Origin: Mycobacterium asiaticum
GTDB lineage: Bacteria > Actinomycetota > Actinomycetes > Mycobacteriales > Mycobacteriaceae
Direction: 5' to 3'
Assembly (NCBI RefSeq): GCF_001668675.1
Contig: NZ_LZKQ01000274.1
Span: 1 to 37,383, forward strand
DNA length: 37,383 nt
Both the position numbers and the translations under genes were made by a program. Every line of letters starts with the position of its first letter. The stretch's first letter is position 1. Positions 19,452 to 27,500 of the stretch are shown piece after piece. The notes under the pieces are model-generated. The model was not told the origin of the DNA. It saw only the letters and a list, made by a program, of their open reading frames with translations, and ran no database searches.

Positions 19452-20288
19452 ATGCGGTGCCGTATGCCGGACACTCGGGCCGTCGAGGCACTCACCGATT
19501 ACCTGAACACCCAACTCGACGAGATCACGGACGGGGATGCCGGGCTGCGCCGTGGAGACGATCCGATCCACGACACTCGGGTGGCGATCCGACGGCTGCG
19601 CAGCACGCTGCGGGTGTTCCGCAAGGTGCTTGACGGTTCGGCGGTCGGTGACATGGACGATGAACTCAAGTGGTTCGCCGGCCTGCTCGGCGAGGTCCGC
19701 GATTGCCACGTCCAATCACGCCGCTTCTCCGATGCGCTTGACGAGCTGCCCGACACCCTGGTCCTGGGCCCGGTGCGGTCGCGAATTCGCAACGAGCTGA
19801 AGGCAATTGAGTTGCCGGCCCGCGCCCGTGTCGCCGAGGCGATGGAGTCCGAACGCTACCTCGCTCTGACCGCTGTGCTACGCGACTGGCGCGCCGACCC
19901 GCCCATTGCTGCCGGGCTCACCCGCGGGCAACTGCGCAGGCGAACCGATCGCGCGCGGCACAAAGCCGACAAGCGCCTGGCCGAAGCCCTCGACGACGGG
20001 TCCGGGGAGATGCTGCACCGCGCACGCAAGGCCGCCAAGCGTGCGCGGTACGCCGCCGAACTGTGCCGCCCGATCGACAGGGATGCCAAGCGGGTCGTCA
20101 AGCGGTACAAGCACATTCAACGGGTATTGGGTGACCACCAGGATGCCGAGGTGGCTACCGCGACACTGCGGCGCTTGGCGATCGCAGCCGGTACCACTCC
20201 CGGCGAGAACGGGTTCACCTACGGGCTGCTGTATGCGGGGGAACGTCAAATCGCAACGCGCAGCCGGGAAGCGGTGCGCCGGCTTTGA
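19452..20288 (+). CDS. CHAD-domain protein
   Basis: A 278-residue protein made almost entirely of a CHAD domain (conserved histidine, alpha-helical), a family known to bind inorganic polyphosphate. The signature HDTRVAIRRLRSTLRVFRK lies at about residues 40-58. A second conserved basic helix pair contains MLHRARKAAKRARYAAELCR near residue 190, followed by LGDHQDAEVATATLRRLA. No CYTH/triphosphatase domain is attached and no signal peptide is seen. The gene begins 25 nt after the Mce-associated gene, on the same strand; start at ATG 19452 or ATG 19464 (neither has a good Shine-Dalgarno). Likely part of the mce transcript. A polyphosphate-binding role is known for the family; a link to transport is inference. 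Confidence 0.87.
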   Translation: MRCRMPDTRAVEALTDYLNTQLDEITDGDAGLRRGDDPIHDTRVAIRRLRSTLRVFRKVLDGSAVGDMDDELKWFAGLLGEVRDCHVQSRRFSDALDELPDTLVLGPVRSRIRNELKAIELPARARVAEAMESERYLALTAVLRDWRADPPIAAGLTRGQLRRRTDRARHKADKRLAEALDDGSGEMLHRARKAAKRARYAAELCRPIDRDAKRVVKRYKHIQRVLGDHQDAEVATATLRRLAIAAGTTPGENGFTYGLLYAGERQIATRSREAVRRL

Positions 20289-20319
20289 CTATGGATTTGA
20301 CTATGACTTTGACTAAGGA
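20284..20319. repeat. Three 12-bp tandem repeats spanning two convergent stop codons
   Basis: TTTGACTATGGA, TTTGACTATGAC and TTTGACTAAGGA lie end to end. Each unit carries TGA on the plus strand and TAG on the minus strand. Because the period is 12, all three stops are in frame with the convergent CHAD and coiled-coil genes respectively. Confidence 0.85.
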
Positions 20320-20822
20320 GTCGTGTTCGCGCCGCGGTAGTGCTCGGCGTCGCGCCGGGAGCCGTCCTGGTAAGAGGGGTTGGTGAACTCCTGGCTCCAC
20401 GCCGTGTCCTCGGTCGGCGTGTCGTCCTGGCGGGCCTGGCCGGCCTGGTCGGCGCGGTCGGCCTTGTCCCTGCGAACCGTCGGATCAATGGAGTCGGCGC
20501 GCTTTAGCTGCTCGTCGAGCTGCTCGCGCGATGTCGCCACCTCGTTCTGGTGGGCGGCGGCGCGTTCCTGCAGCCGGGCGGCTTCGGCCGCCTTGGCCTC
20601 GGCTTCGGCTTGCGCGGCACGCGCTTTGGCGGCGGTTTCCTGGGCGAGCGCCTCGCGGCGTTCCACTCGGGCGGTGTCCACCCGGGCCTGCTCGCGGATC
20701 TGTTCGGCTTGCTCCAGCTGGCGACGCCGCTTGGCCCTGTTCGAGACGACGACCAGTGCGGCAATCAGCGCGATGACCACCAGGGCGGCAATCACAATCC
20801 AGACGATATTGCTGGTACTCAT
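20313..20822 (-). CDS. Membrane-anchored coiled-coil protein of unknown function
   Basis: A 169-residue protein not recognised by family. It has one N-terminal membrane helix (about 6-28, VWIVIAALVVIALIAALVVV), then a basic SNRAKRRRQ stop-transfer segment putting the rest in the cytoplasm. A long Ala/Glu/Arg coiled coil follows (about 33-110), then a charged, disordered tail ending near QEFTNPSYQDGSRRDAEHYR. I chose ATG 20822 because GGAG lies 6 nt upstream; ATG 20834 has none. It follows the kinase gene on the same strand after 96 nt, so it may be cotranscribed with it, and it converges on the CHAD gene. Confidence 0.8.
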   Translation of the reverse strand: MSTSNIVWIVIAALVVIALIAALVVVSNRAKRRRQLEQAEQIREQARVDTARVERREALAQETAAKARAAQAEAEAKAAEAARLQERAAAHQNEVATSREQLDEQLKRADSIDPTVRRDKADRADQAGQARQDDTPTEDTAWSQEFTNPSYQDGSRRDAEHYRGANTTP

Positions 20823-20918
20823 AATGAGCTCCATCGATAGATCGGTGTGCGGTTGTGCGGCAGCCGTCTCTACCGAATCCCCATCTTGTACAGAGATAAA
20901 ACAAGCGATCTGAGACCG

Positions 20919-23900
20919 CTAGCTGAAATCGAGCGCCTCAACCGTCGCCGTCCCGCCCTCGTGCGAAGGACGGTTGGCGCCGCCGATCACATAGATCGTC
21001 CGGCCCACCGTCGCGACCGCTTCGCCGTGCCGCGCGGTCGGCATGGGGGTGAGGGTCGACCACTTGCCGTCGGCGATGTCATAAGACTCCACCACAGCCA
21101 GGACCCGGGTCGGTTCTTCCCCGCCGACGGCCACGACGCGGCCGTCGATGTAGGTGGCACCGTAGCTGCCGCGAGGGGTGGGCATGTCGACCAGCTTGGT
21201 CCAGGTGCCGGACGCCGGGTCATATCGCTCGAAGGCCGCCGAGTTCTTGTCGGCCGACAGGAAGCGGCCGCCCACCACGTAAACGTAGGTCCCGTCCGAT
21301 ACGGCGGCCAGGTGTTCGCGCGGGGTCGGCATGTCGGCGGAGTCTTTCCAGGAGGTGCCGTCGAAGACCTCGGTCTGCGGCACCACTTGCTTGGCGTTCT
21401 GGCCCCCTACGACCACCAGCTTGTCACCGACCACCGCGGCGCCCGGTGCGGCGCGGGGGTGGGTGAGGGGCGGCAGCTCAACCCAGTTGTTGCCCCGCAA
21501 CGCGAACACCTTGTTGGAGGCGTCGGCGATGTTCTCGGTCGCGCCGCCGAGCACCACCACTTCGCCGCGATAGGTGGCGGCCGCGGCGTGGTGTAGCGCC
21601 ATAGGTAACGGCGGACCGGTCTCCCAGGTCCCGGACCGCGGGTCGTAGCTCTCGACGGTGTTCAGCACGGTGCCGTTCAGCAGACCGCTGATCACCCAGA
21701 TCTTGTCGTTCAGCACCGTCCACGCCATCATCAGCCGCGGCGTCTTCGCGTCAGGCAGGCTGCGCCATTGTGACGCCGGCTGAATCTTGCGCGCGGGCAG
21801 GGTGAGCGCCTCCGCCGAGGACACCACTCGCTGATCCGCGGGACCCGTCGACCCACCGATCGCATACACGGTCTTCTCCACCGCGGCGACCGCCATCCCG
21901 TGCCGCGCCGTGGACATGTCCGGCAGCGCGTCCCACACTTTGGCCGTCAAGTCGAACACCGACACACTCTTGAGGGTTTCACCACCGGACAAACCACCGA
22001 CCGCGACCAGACGTCCATCGGCGATCGCCACACCGAGATCGCTGCGCGGCCGCTGCAACGGTGGCAACGTGCTCCAGGACTTGGCGGCGGGGTCGTACGC
22101 CTCGACCGCGGCGGAGTCCGTGCTGCCACTGGCTCCGCCTACGGCGTACACCAATTTGCCGTCGGTGGCCGCAGCCAGCAACTGCCGTGGCGTCGGGATA
22201 GGCGCTCCGAGGGTCCAGGTGTTGCCGTCGAAGATCTCCGTGGTGTTCAGCAGGGCACCGTCGGCGTCCACACCACCGGTGACGATGATGCGGTCACCGA
22301 CCACAGCCGCGGCGGCCGCCGCCCGGGGCTGCAGCAGGCGCGGCAGCTCGACCCAATGACTGTTGACCACTCGCCAAACCTGGTCGGTTGCAGCAGGTTT
22401 CGTCCCGGTTGTCTTCCAGCCGCCCAGGACGACCGGGTTGCCCTGCCAGGTCACCGCTGCGGCGCGCTGCACCGGGACGGGAAGGTCGTCGCCGCCTTTC
22501 CATTCGTCGATGGCGGGGTCGTAACCCTCATGGCGCGCGGTCACCGATCCGTCGCTGCCGATGCCGCCGAAAATCCAGATGGTGCCGTCGGATTGGGTCG
22601 TCGCCGTCGCGTCGCGCGCGGTGCGCGCATTGGTGATCGGTTTCCACTGGACGGGCGCCTGGGTCCGCGGCTGGCTCGTCGCTTGGTTGTGCTTGTTGTC
22701 GTCCTGGGACATCGCGATGACCACGCCGCCAATGACCAAACAGAGCACCACCGCGATCGCCCCGGCGATTATCAGCCGGTTCTTCTTGGTCGCGGACCGA
22801 CCGAGGAGCGCCTTCGGGCCCGTGGGTTTGCCTGGGGAAGCCGGCGGCGGTGCCTTGGCGACCTGCGGCTCGGTGTGTGCCTGCATGCTACGCAGGATGT
22901 TGGTCGCCTCGGCGAAGTCGCCTGGTGTCGAGTCGCCGCGGGGAGCTGGCGGCGGACTGATGGGTGGCGTGATCGGGGAAGTGCGGTTGTCGGTCGGCGG
23001 GCCGGGGGGCCGCGGCTGGCGGCTATCGCCGGCCGCACTGGGTGGGCCGCCCGGGGCGCCCGGAGCCAGGATCGCGGTGCGCCCGGTGTCACCGACCCGG
23101 GTGATCGCCATGGCATCGGGCTTGAGGCCGTTGGCCCGCTGCGCGGCCTGCAGGTCGTGCCCGAACTCCTCCGCCGTGGACGGGCGTTGGGTTGAGTCGA
23201 TCGACATGGCCCGCTCGATCGCCGAGCACACCGAGTCCGGGATGCCCTCCGGCCGCATATCCGGGATCCCGGTGGAACTGATCCGCAGGTACTGCGCGAT
23301 CAGGTCCTCACCCTTCCGGCGCTCATGGGCGGCGTTGCCGGCGATCAGCGCATAAATCGTCGCGCCCAGCGAGTAGATGTCCGCCGCCACCGTCGCGGGG
23401 TTACCGGTCATCACTTCGGGCGCTGTGTAGTCGATGGTGCCGGAGAAGAAGCCGGTCGCCGTTTCGTAACCACCTTCGATGTGCGCGATCCCGAAGTCGC
23501 TGAGCTGCGGCTCCCCGTAGTCGTTGATCAGCACATTCGCCGGCTTGATGTCGCGGTGCAGGGTGCCGTTGCGATGCGCGGTCTCGAGCGCTCCGCACAA
23601 CTTCACGCCGATCCGCAGCGCCTCAGGCCAGGGGATGGGCCCCTCGTGCCGTAGCCGAACAGCCAGGGAGTCCGCGGCGTGGTAGGGCATGACGATGTAG
23701 GGCCGATTGCTGGTCGTCATTCCGACGCGCAGGATGTGCACGATGTTGGGATGGCCGGACAGCCCGCCCATCGCGTAGCCCTCGCGCAGGAAGCGTTCCC
23801 GACTGTCCTCCTCGTCGAGGTGGGACGGCAGCACCTTCACGGCGACGCTTCGCCCCAGCGACGTCTCGTAGCAGCGGTAAATCACCCCTGCCCCGCCGCG

Positions 23901-23993
23901 CCCAACCTGGCGGGCGTCCTCGAAGCCGGCGGCGGCCAATTCCGTGATGATCGCGCTCGGTGCCGCCCCCTCCGCTGAAGGTCCTTCAGGCAT
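20919..23993 (-). CDS. Transmembrane Ser/Thr protein kinase with 12-blade Kelch sensor region
   Basis: A 1024-residue receptor-like kinase. The N-terminal kinase domain (about 24-285) resembles PknK in sequence and has every expected catalytic element: glycine loop GRGGAGVIY (31-39), Lys53 in AVKVL, HRDIKPAN (146-153), DFG (166-168) and an APE motif near 191. A Thr/Pro-rich linker (about 300-400), one membrane helix (about 407-428) and an extracytoplasmic region follow. This region contains 12 Kelch-type blades, seen as VVxGG-like motifs near 476, 524, 573, 619, 666, 713, 769, 816, 863, 908, 957 and 1004: two six-bladed propellers. The plan parallels PknD (kinase, helix, beta-propeller), but PknD has an NHL propeller. 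The ligand is unknown. It diverges from nat. Confidence 0.92.
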   Translation of the reverse strand: MPEGPSAEGAAPSAIITELAAAGFEDARQVGRGGAGVIYRCYETSLGRSVAVKVLPSHLDEEDSRERFLREGYAMGGLSGHPNIVHILRVGMTTSNRPYIVMPYHAADSLAVRLRHEGPIPWPEALRIGVKLCGALETAHRNGTLHRDIKPANVLINDYGEPQLSDFGIAHIEGGYETATGFFSGTIDYTAPEVMTGNPATVAADIYSLGATIYALIAGNAAHERRKGEDLIAQYLRISSTGIPDMRPEGIPDSVCSAIERAMSIDSTQRPSTAEEFGHDLQAAQRANGLKPDAMAITRVGDTGRTAILAPGAPGGPPSAAGDSRQPRPPGPPTDNRTSPITPPISPPPAPRGDSTPGDFAEATNILRSMQAHTEPQVAKAPPPASPGKPTGPKALLGRSATKKNRLIIAGAIAVVLCLVIGGVVIAMSQDDNKHNQATSQPRTQAPVQWKPITNARTARDATATTQSDGTIWIFGGIGSDGSVTARHEGYDPAIDEWKGGDDLPVPVQRAAAVTWQGNPVVLGGWKTTGTKPAATDQVWRVVNSHWVELPRLLQPRAAAAAAVVGDRIIVTGGVDADGALLNTTEIFDGNTWTLGAPIPTPRQLLAAATDGKLVYAVGGASGSTDSAAVEAYDPAAKSWSTLPPLQRPRSDLGVAIADGRLVAVGGLSGGETLKSVSVFDLTAKVWDALPDMSTARHGMAVAAVEKTVYAIGGSTGPADQRVVSSAEALTLPARKIQPASQWRSLPDAKTPRLMMAWTVLNDKIWVISGLLNGTVLNTVESYDPRSGTWETGPPLPMALHHAAAATYRGEVVVLGGATENIADASNKVFALRGNNWVELPPLTHPRAAPGAAVVGDKLVVVGGQNAKQVVPQTEVFDGTSWKDSADMPTPREHLAAVSDGTYVYVVGGRFLSADKNSAAFERYDPASGTWTKLVDMPTPRGSYGATYIDGRVVAVGGEEPTRVLAVVESYDIADGKWSTLTPMPTARHGEAVATVGRTIYVIGGANRPSHEGGTATVEALDFS

Positions 23994-24176
23994 GTCGTCG
24001 GCGCTTCCCTCCGCGGAATCTGGTTGTTCGCGGACTCAACAGTAGCGAACCTCACCTCCGCTAGGAACCGTTCTGGCAACGATCGTTTCGGCGAGTCTTC
24101 TGGGGTAAACGCCAGCCAGGCAAAGCCGGAAGGGGTATGCGCCGCGGCGGCGATGCCTGGCCGGAGAATGGCTGTC
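23994..24176. other. Divergent promoter gap between kinase and nat
   Basis: This 183-bp gap must hold promoters for both the kinase gene and nat. I see no KstR box with correct spacing, no terminator and no mobile-element remnant. In M. tuberculosis nat is the last gene of the hsaADCB operon and needs no promoter of its own here. Confidence 0.6.
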
Positions 24177-25025
24177 ATGGCATTGGATCTGACCGCATAC
24201 TTCGATCGCGTCGGCTATGGCGGGGCAAGTGAACCGACTCTCGATGTCCTGCAAGGTCTGGTGACCGCGCATACCCGCGCCATTCCGTTCGAGAACCTCG
24301 ACCCGTTCACCGGGGTTCCCGTCGCTGATCTCGGTCCAGAAGCGTTGTTCGACAAGCTTGTTCGCCGCCGCCGGGGTGGTTACTGCTATGAGCAGAACGG
24401 GCTGATGGGCTACGTGCTGGCCCAACTCGGGTATCGGGTGCGCCGCCTCGCCGGCCGGGTGGTGTGGATGCGGCCGCCGGACGCACCGCTGCCGGCCCAG
24501 ACCCACACCGTGCTGGCGGTGACGTTTCCCGGCTGCGTGGGGCCGTACCTCGTTGACGTGGGTTTCGGTGGGCAGACACCGACCTCGCCGTTGCGCCTGC
24601 AGACCGGCGGCGTGCAACAGACCACGCACGAGCCGTACCGCCTCGAAGACCGCGGCGACGGGCTGGTGCTGCAAGCCCAGGTGCGCGATGAATGGCAGGC
24701 GCTGTACGAGTTCAGTACCCAGACCCGGCCACAGATCGATCTGACCGTCGGGAGCTGGTACGTCTCGACCCATCCCGATTCGCACTTCGTCACCGGCCTG
24801 ATGGTGGCGGCGGTTACCGACGACGCCCGGCTGAACCTGTCCGGCGGCAATCTCGCCATCCACCGCGCCGGAGGCAGCGAGAAGATCGTGCTTGACGACG
24901 CCGCCGCGGTGCTGGAGACGTTGAGCGATAAGTTCGGCATCAACGTAGCCGAGGTCGGTGACCGGCATGTGCTCGAATCACGAATCGAGCAGGCTCTGGA
25001 CGCTCAGCAAATCGCTCAAAACTGA
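24177..25025 (+). CDS. nat: Arylamine N-acetyltransferase (NAT)
   Basis: NAT transfers acyl groups from acetyl- or propionyl-CoA. In mycobacteria it is linked to sterol ring degradation, which produces propionyl-CoA. From ATG 24177 (GGAG 10 nt upstream) the protein has 282 residues, and the catalytic triad falls at the canonical positions Cys70 (RRGGYCYE), His110 (PAQTHTV) and Asp127 (LVDVGFGG). The longer reading from 24024 is not supported. It matches M. tuberculosis Rv3566c (283 aa) closely as recalled. Here it lies 16 kb from hsaB, though on the same strand, and must have its own promoter. It converges on the monooxygenase gene with a 16-nt gap. Confidence 0.96.
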   Translation: MALDLTAYFDRVGYGGASEPTLDVLQGLVTAHTRAIPFENLDPFTGVPVADLGPEALFDKLVRRRRGGYCYEQNGLMGYVLAQLGYRVRRLAGRVVWMRPPDAPLPAQTHTVLAVTFPGCVGPYLVDVGFGGQTPTSPLRLQTGGVQQTTHEPYRLEDRGDGLVLQAQVRDEWQALYEFSTQTRPQIDLTVGSWYVSTHPDSHFVTGLMVAAVTDDARLNLSGGNLAIHRAGGSEKIVLDDAAAVLETLSDKFGINVAEVGDRHVLESRIEQALDAQQIAQN

Positions 25026-25041
25026 AAGCTGCGAACAGGTT

Positions 25042-26256
25042 TCAGCGGCGCGCGAAGTCAGGTGTCCGTTCCGGCCAGACCCCGTTGGCGATGGCATAAC
25101 GAAAAGCCAAGCGCAGCAGTTGTGTTCGGGCCAAGGCTCGCACCGGCCAGGGTGGCCGGTGCTCTTCAGAGCTCAACAATGCGGCCGTGCGTGCGTGCAT
25201 CATCCGTTGCACGGCTTGGATCATGACCGCGGGGATTGAGCGACGGATCTGTACGCGGGCCAGGTGCCGGGTGGACAGGGTTCCGGCGCGCAACGGGCCG
25301 GCCACGATCCGGGCGGTGGCCACCGCGTCGCAAATCGCCAGGTTGATTCCGATGCCGCCGGCGGGCGACATGGCGTGCGCGGCGTCGCCGATGAACAGGA
25401 TGCCGTCGGCGTACCAGCGGCGGAGCCGATTCACCCGCACGTCAAGGTGTTTCACATCCTCGAGGGATTCGAGAGCGTCGACCCGGTCGGCCAGGCTGGG
25501 CACCAGCGCCGCCATGTCGCGGCGGAGCGCTTCGATACCCCGCGCTCGCATGACCGCGTCCTGCCCCGTGGGGATCCGGAATCCTATTTGGTAATAGTCG
25601 CCCCTGTTGAGGGTCGTGCAGCGGTGGCCGATGTGTGCGACGCCCGCCAATTCGGGTGCATCGGTTGCGTAGCGCGGCAACCGGAACCACCACACGTCGG
25701 TCGATACGGGGAATTCGCGCGGGCGCAGGCCCACGCTTTGACGCAGCGTGGACCCTCGACCGTCGCAGGCCACGGTCAGATCCGCGTGTAATTCCCGTAT
25801 TGCTCCGTCCGGATCCCGATAGCGCACGCCGACCACCCGCCCCGCCCGTCGCACTGGGCCGACAACCTGCGTGCTGCGCCACAACCGGAATGTCGGCTCG
25901 GCCTTGCCCGCGGTGGCCAGCAATTCCAGAAAGTCCCACTGCGGCACCATCGCAGCGGCCTTGCCCGGCGCCCGAAAAGCGCGCAAGGTCAGACCATTCG
26001 AGCCATCCCGGTGCGGTCCGCTGACGCGATCCATGTGCTGCTGCGGGATTTGCGCGAACTGCTCGGCCAGTCCGAGGTCGTCCAACAGCCTACGAGTACT
26101 GGCATGCACGGTATCGCCGCGGAAATCACGCATGAAGTCGGCGTGCTTCTCCATCACCGTCACCGTTACTCCCGCGCGAGCAAGCAACAACCCCAACACC
26201 ATTCCGGCTGGGCCGCCCCCGGCGATCACACACGTGGCCGAATCTGCAGAATTCAT
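25042..26256 (-). CDS. FAD-dependent aromatic-ring monooxygenase family protein
   Basis: A 404-residue flavoprotein of the p-hydroxybenzoate hydroxylase fold. The three family motifs are clear: GGGPAGMVLGLLLARAG near the N-terminus (ADP of FAD), LTVACDGRGSTLRQ (the DG motif) around residue 160, and ILFIGDAAHAMSPAGGIGIN (the GD motif) around residue 285. Such enzymes use NAD(P)H and O2 to hydroxylate aromatic or polyketide-like substrates, and some inactivate antibiotics. The substrate here cannot be told. I chose ATG 26256, with GAAGG 10 nt upstream; a GTG at 26265 adds three residues. The upstream MFS gene ends 13 nt earlier on the same strand, so the two are probably one transcript. Confidence 0.88.
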   Translation of the reverse strand: MNSADSATCVIAGGGPAGMVLGLLLARAGVTVTVMEKHADFMRDFRGDTVHASTRRLLDDLGLAEQFAQIPQQHMDRVSGPHRDGSNGLTLRAFRAPGKAAAMVPQWDFLELLATAGKAEPTFRLWRSTQVVGPVRRAGRVVGVRYRDPDGAIRELHADLTVACDGRGSTLRQSVGLRPREFPVSTDVWWFRLPRYATDAPELAGVAHIGHRCTTLNRGDYYQIGFRIPTGQDAVMRARGIEALRRDMAALVPSLADRVDALESLEDVKHLDVRVNRLRRWYADGILFIGDAAHAMSPAGGIGINLAICDAVATARIVAGPLRAGTLSTRHLARVQIRRSIPAVMIQAVQRMMHARTAALLSSEEHRPPWPVRALARTQLLRLAFRYAIANGVWPERTPDFARR

Positions 26257-26269
26257 CTTGATCACACCT

Positions 26270-27472
26270 TCATTCGCTCAGCGCTGTTCGGGGAAACTGG
26301 ATTGTGCGGGTCAGTAGACACGTGCCGAGGACGCAGGACAGCCCTGCCAGGAGGAACGGCGTTCCGATCGACCAGGTGAACGCCGCGGTGGCCGTCAAAG
26401 GGACGATCAAGTGCGCTACGACGGTGAGTCCATGCGCGAACCCCAGCACCGCACCGCGACTCGACGCGGGACTTGCGAAGGAGAACAGCGTAGCCAGCAA
26501 CGGAGAGACCAGCCCGGTGCCGATTCCGATCAAGCCGACGGCGAAGAGGACGGGCACCGCCGTCGTGCTGAGGCCTAGCACCACCAGTCCCGCACCTACG
26601 ACCGACAGTGCACCCAGGGCCACCCGCCGCTCCCCGTAGCGGGCAGCGCAGCGCCCGACGATACACAACTGAATGACCATGACGACCGTGCCTTGGTAGG
26701 CCCTCAGCCATGCGATGGGTGATTGTCCCCAGCCCAGTGCGGTGTGGATGTACAGCGCCAGCACCGTCTCCAGCGTTGCTATCGCGCAGCCGAAGAGCAG
26801 CGCAGTAGCGGCCAGATGACGTAACCGGTTGTCGCGCAGAAGTTTGCGCCACCTCGGCGCTGGCTCACAAGCTGCATCGGGCGTGGTTTCGCGTCGAGTT
26901 TCCGGTAACAACGCCCAAGTCATGACTGTGTTGACGACGCCCAGCACGGCGGCCACCCACATCGGGACGCTGGGTCCGAGTTGGGTCAACGCACCGCCCA
27001 GTGCCGGGCCCACCGCGTGGGCGGCGCCGATAGCGGCTCCTAAACAGCCCATCGCCCGTGCCTGCCGGGGTGCGGGGACGTGGTCGCAGACGATCGCGTG
27101 GGCGGTGCCGACGACCGAAGCGCCGAACCCGCCCACGATGCGGGCCACGAACAGCATGGCCAGCGAGCCGGCTACGGCGATCAGCGCAAAGGATGACGCC
27201 GACAGGGCCAACGAGGCGATCACGATCGGCTTGCGGCCGTGGCGATCCGAGAGCGCTCCCAGCACCGGCGTGGACGCGAGTTGGGCCGCGGCGTACGCGG
27301 TCAGCAGCGCCCCCAGCAGCAAGGGCGTTGCGCCGAGGTGCCGACTCCACAACGGCAGCAACGGCACCACCATCATCAAACTCGTGTAGTCGGCGAACAC
27401 CGCGGCTGCCGCAAGCGGCACCGGCGACCGCATCCGGTTCGCCACAGTTGCCCGCGTCATGACACGAAACAC
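26270..27472 (-). CDS. MFS exporter, DHA1/TetA-like
   Basis: A 400-residue major facilitator with 12 predicted membrane helices. The loop between helices 2 and 3 has the drug-exporter motif A, GALSDRHGRKPIV. The region around helix 5 (GCLGAAIGAAHAVGPALGGAL) resembles motif C, typical of proton-coupled exporters. The start is either GTG 27472 or ATG 27460; neither has a clear Shine-Dalgarno. It begins 28 nt after the PPE stop and ends 13 nt before the monooxygenase start. An exporter paired with a tailoring monooxygenase suggests export or detoxification of a small molecule; the substrate is unknown. Confidence 0.88.
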   Translation of the reverse strand: MFRVMTRATVANRMRSPVPLAAAAVFADYTSLMMVVPLLPLWSRHLGATPLLLGALLTAYAAAQLASTPVLGALSDRHGRKPIVIASLALSASSFALIAVAGSLAMLFVARIVGGFGASVVGTAHAIVCDHVPAPRQARAMGCLGAAIGAAHAVGPALGGALTQLGPSVPMWVAAVLGVVNTVMTWALLPETRRETTPDAACEPAPRWRKLLRDNRLRHLAATALLFGCAIATLETVLALYIHTALGWGQSPIAWLRAYQGTVVMVIQLCIVGRCAARYGERRVALGALSVVGAGLVVLGLSTTAVPVLFAVGLIGIGTGLVSPLLATLFSFASPASSRGAVLGFAHGLTVVAHLIVPLTATAAFTWSIGTPFLLAGLSCVLGTCLLTRTIQFPRTALSE

Positions 27473-27500
27473 GTTGGGTACGGGTGCGCTGCGTGTCGTC

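Noticed and set aside
24063..24075. AGGAACCGTTCTG, a KstR-like sequence upstream of nat
   Set aside because: The GAAC and GTTC half-sites are separated by one base instead of two and the outer bases do not match, so it does not fit the KstR motif.
8159..25041. A mobile genomic island carrying the mce block
   Set aside because: No integrase, transposase, tRNA, target duplication or terminal inverted repeat is visible at either junction. The block is different from M. tuberculosis, but mobility, or even insertion rather than loss in M. tuberculosis, cannot be shown from the sequence.
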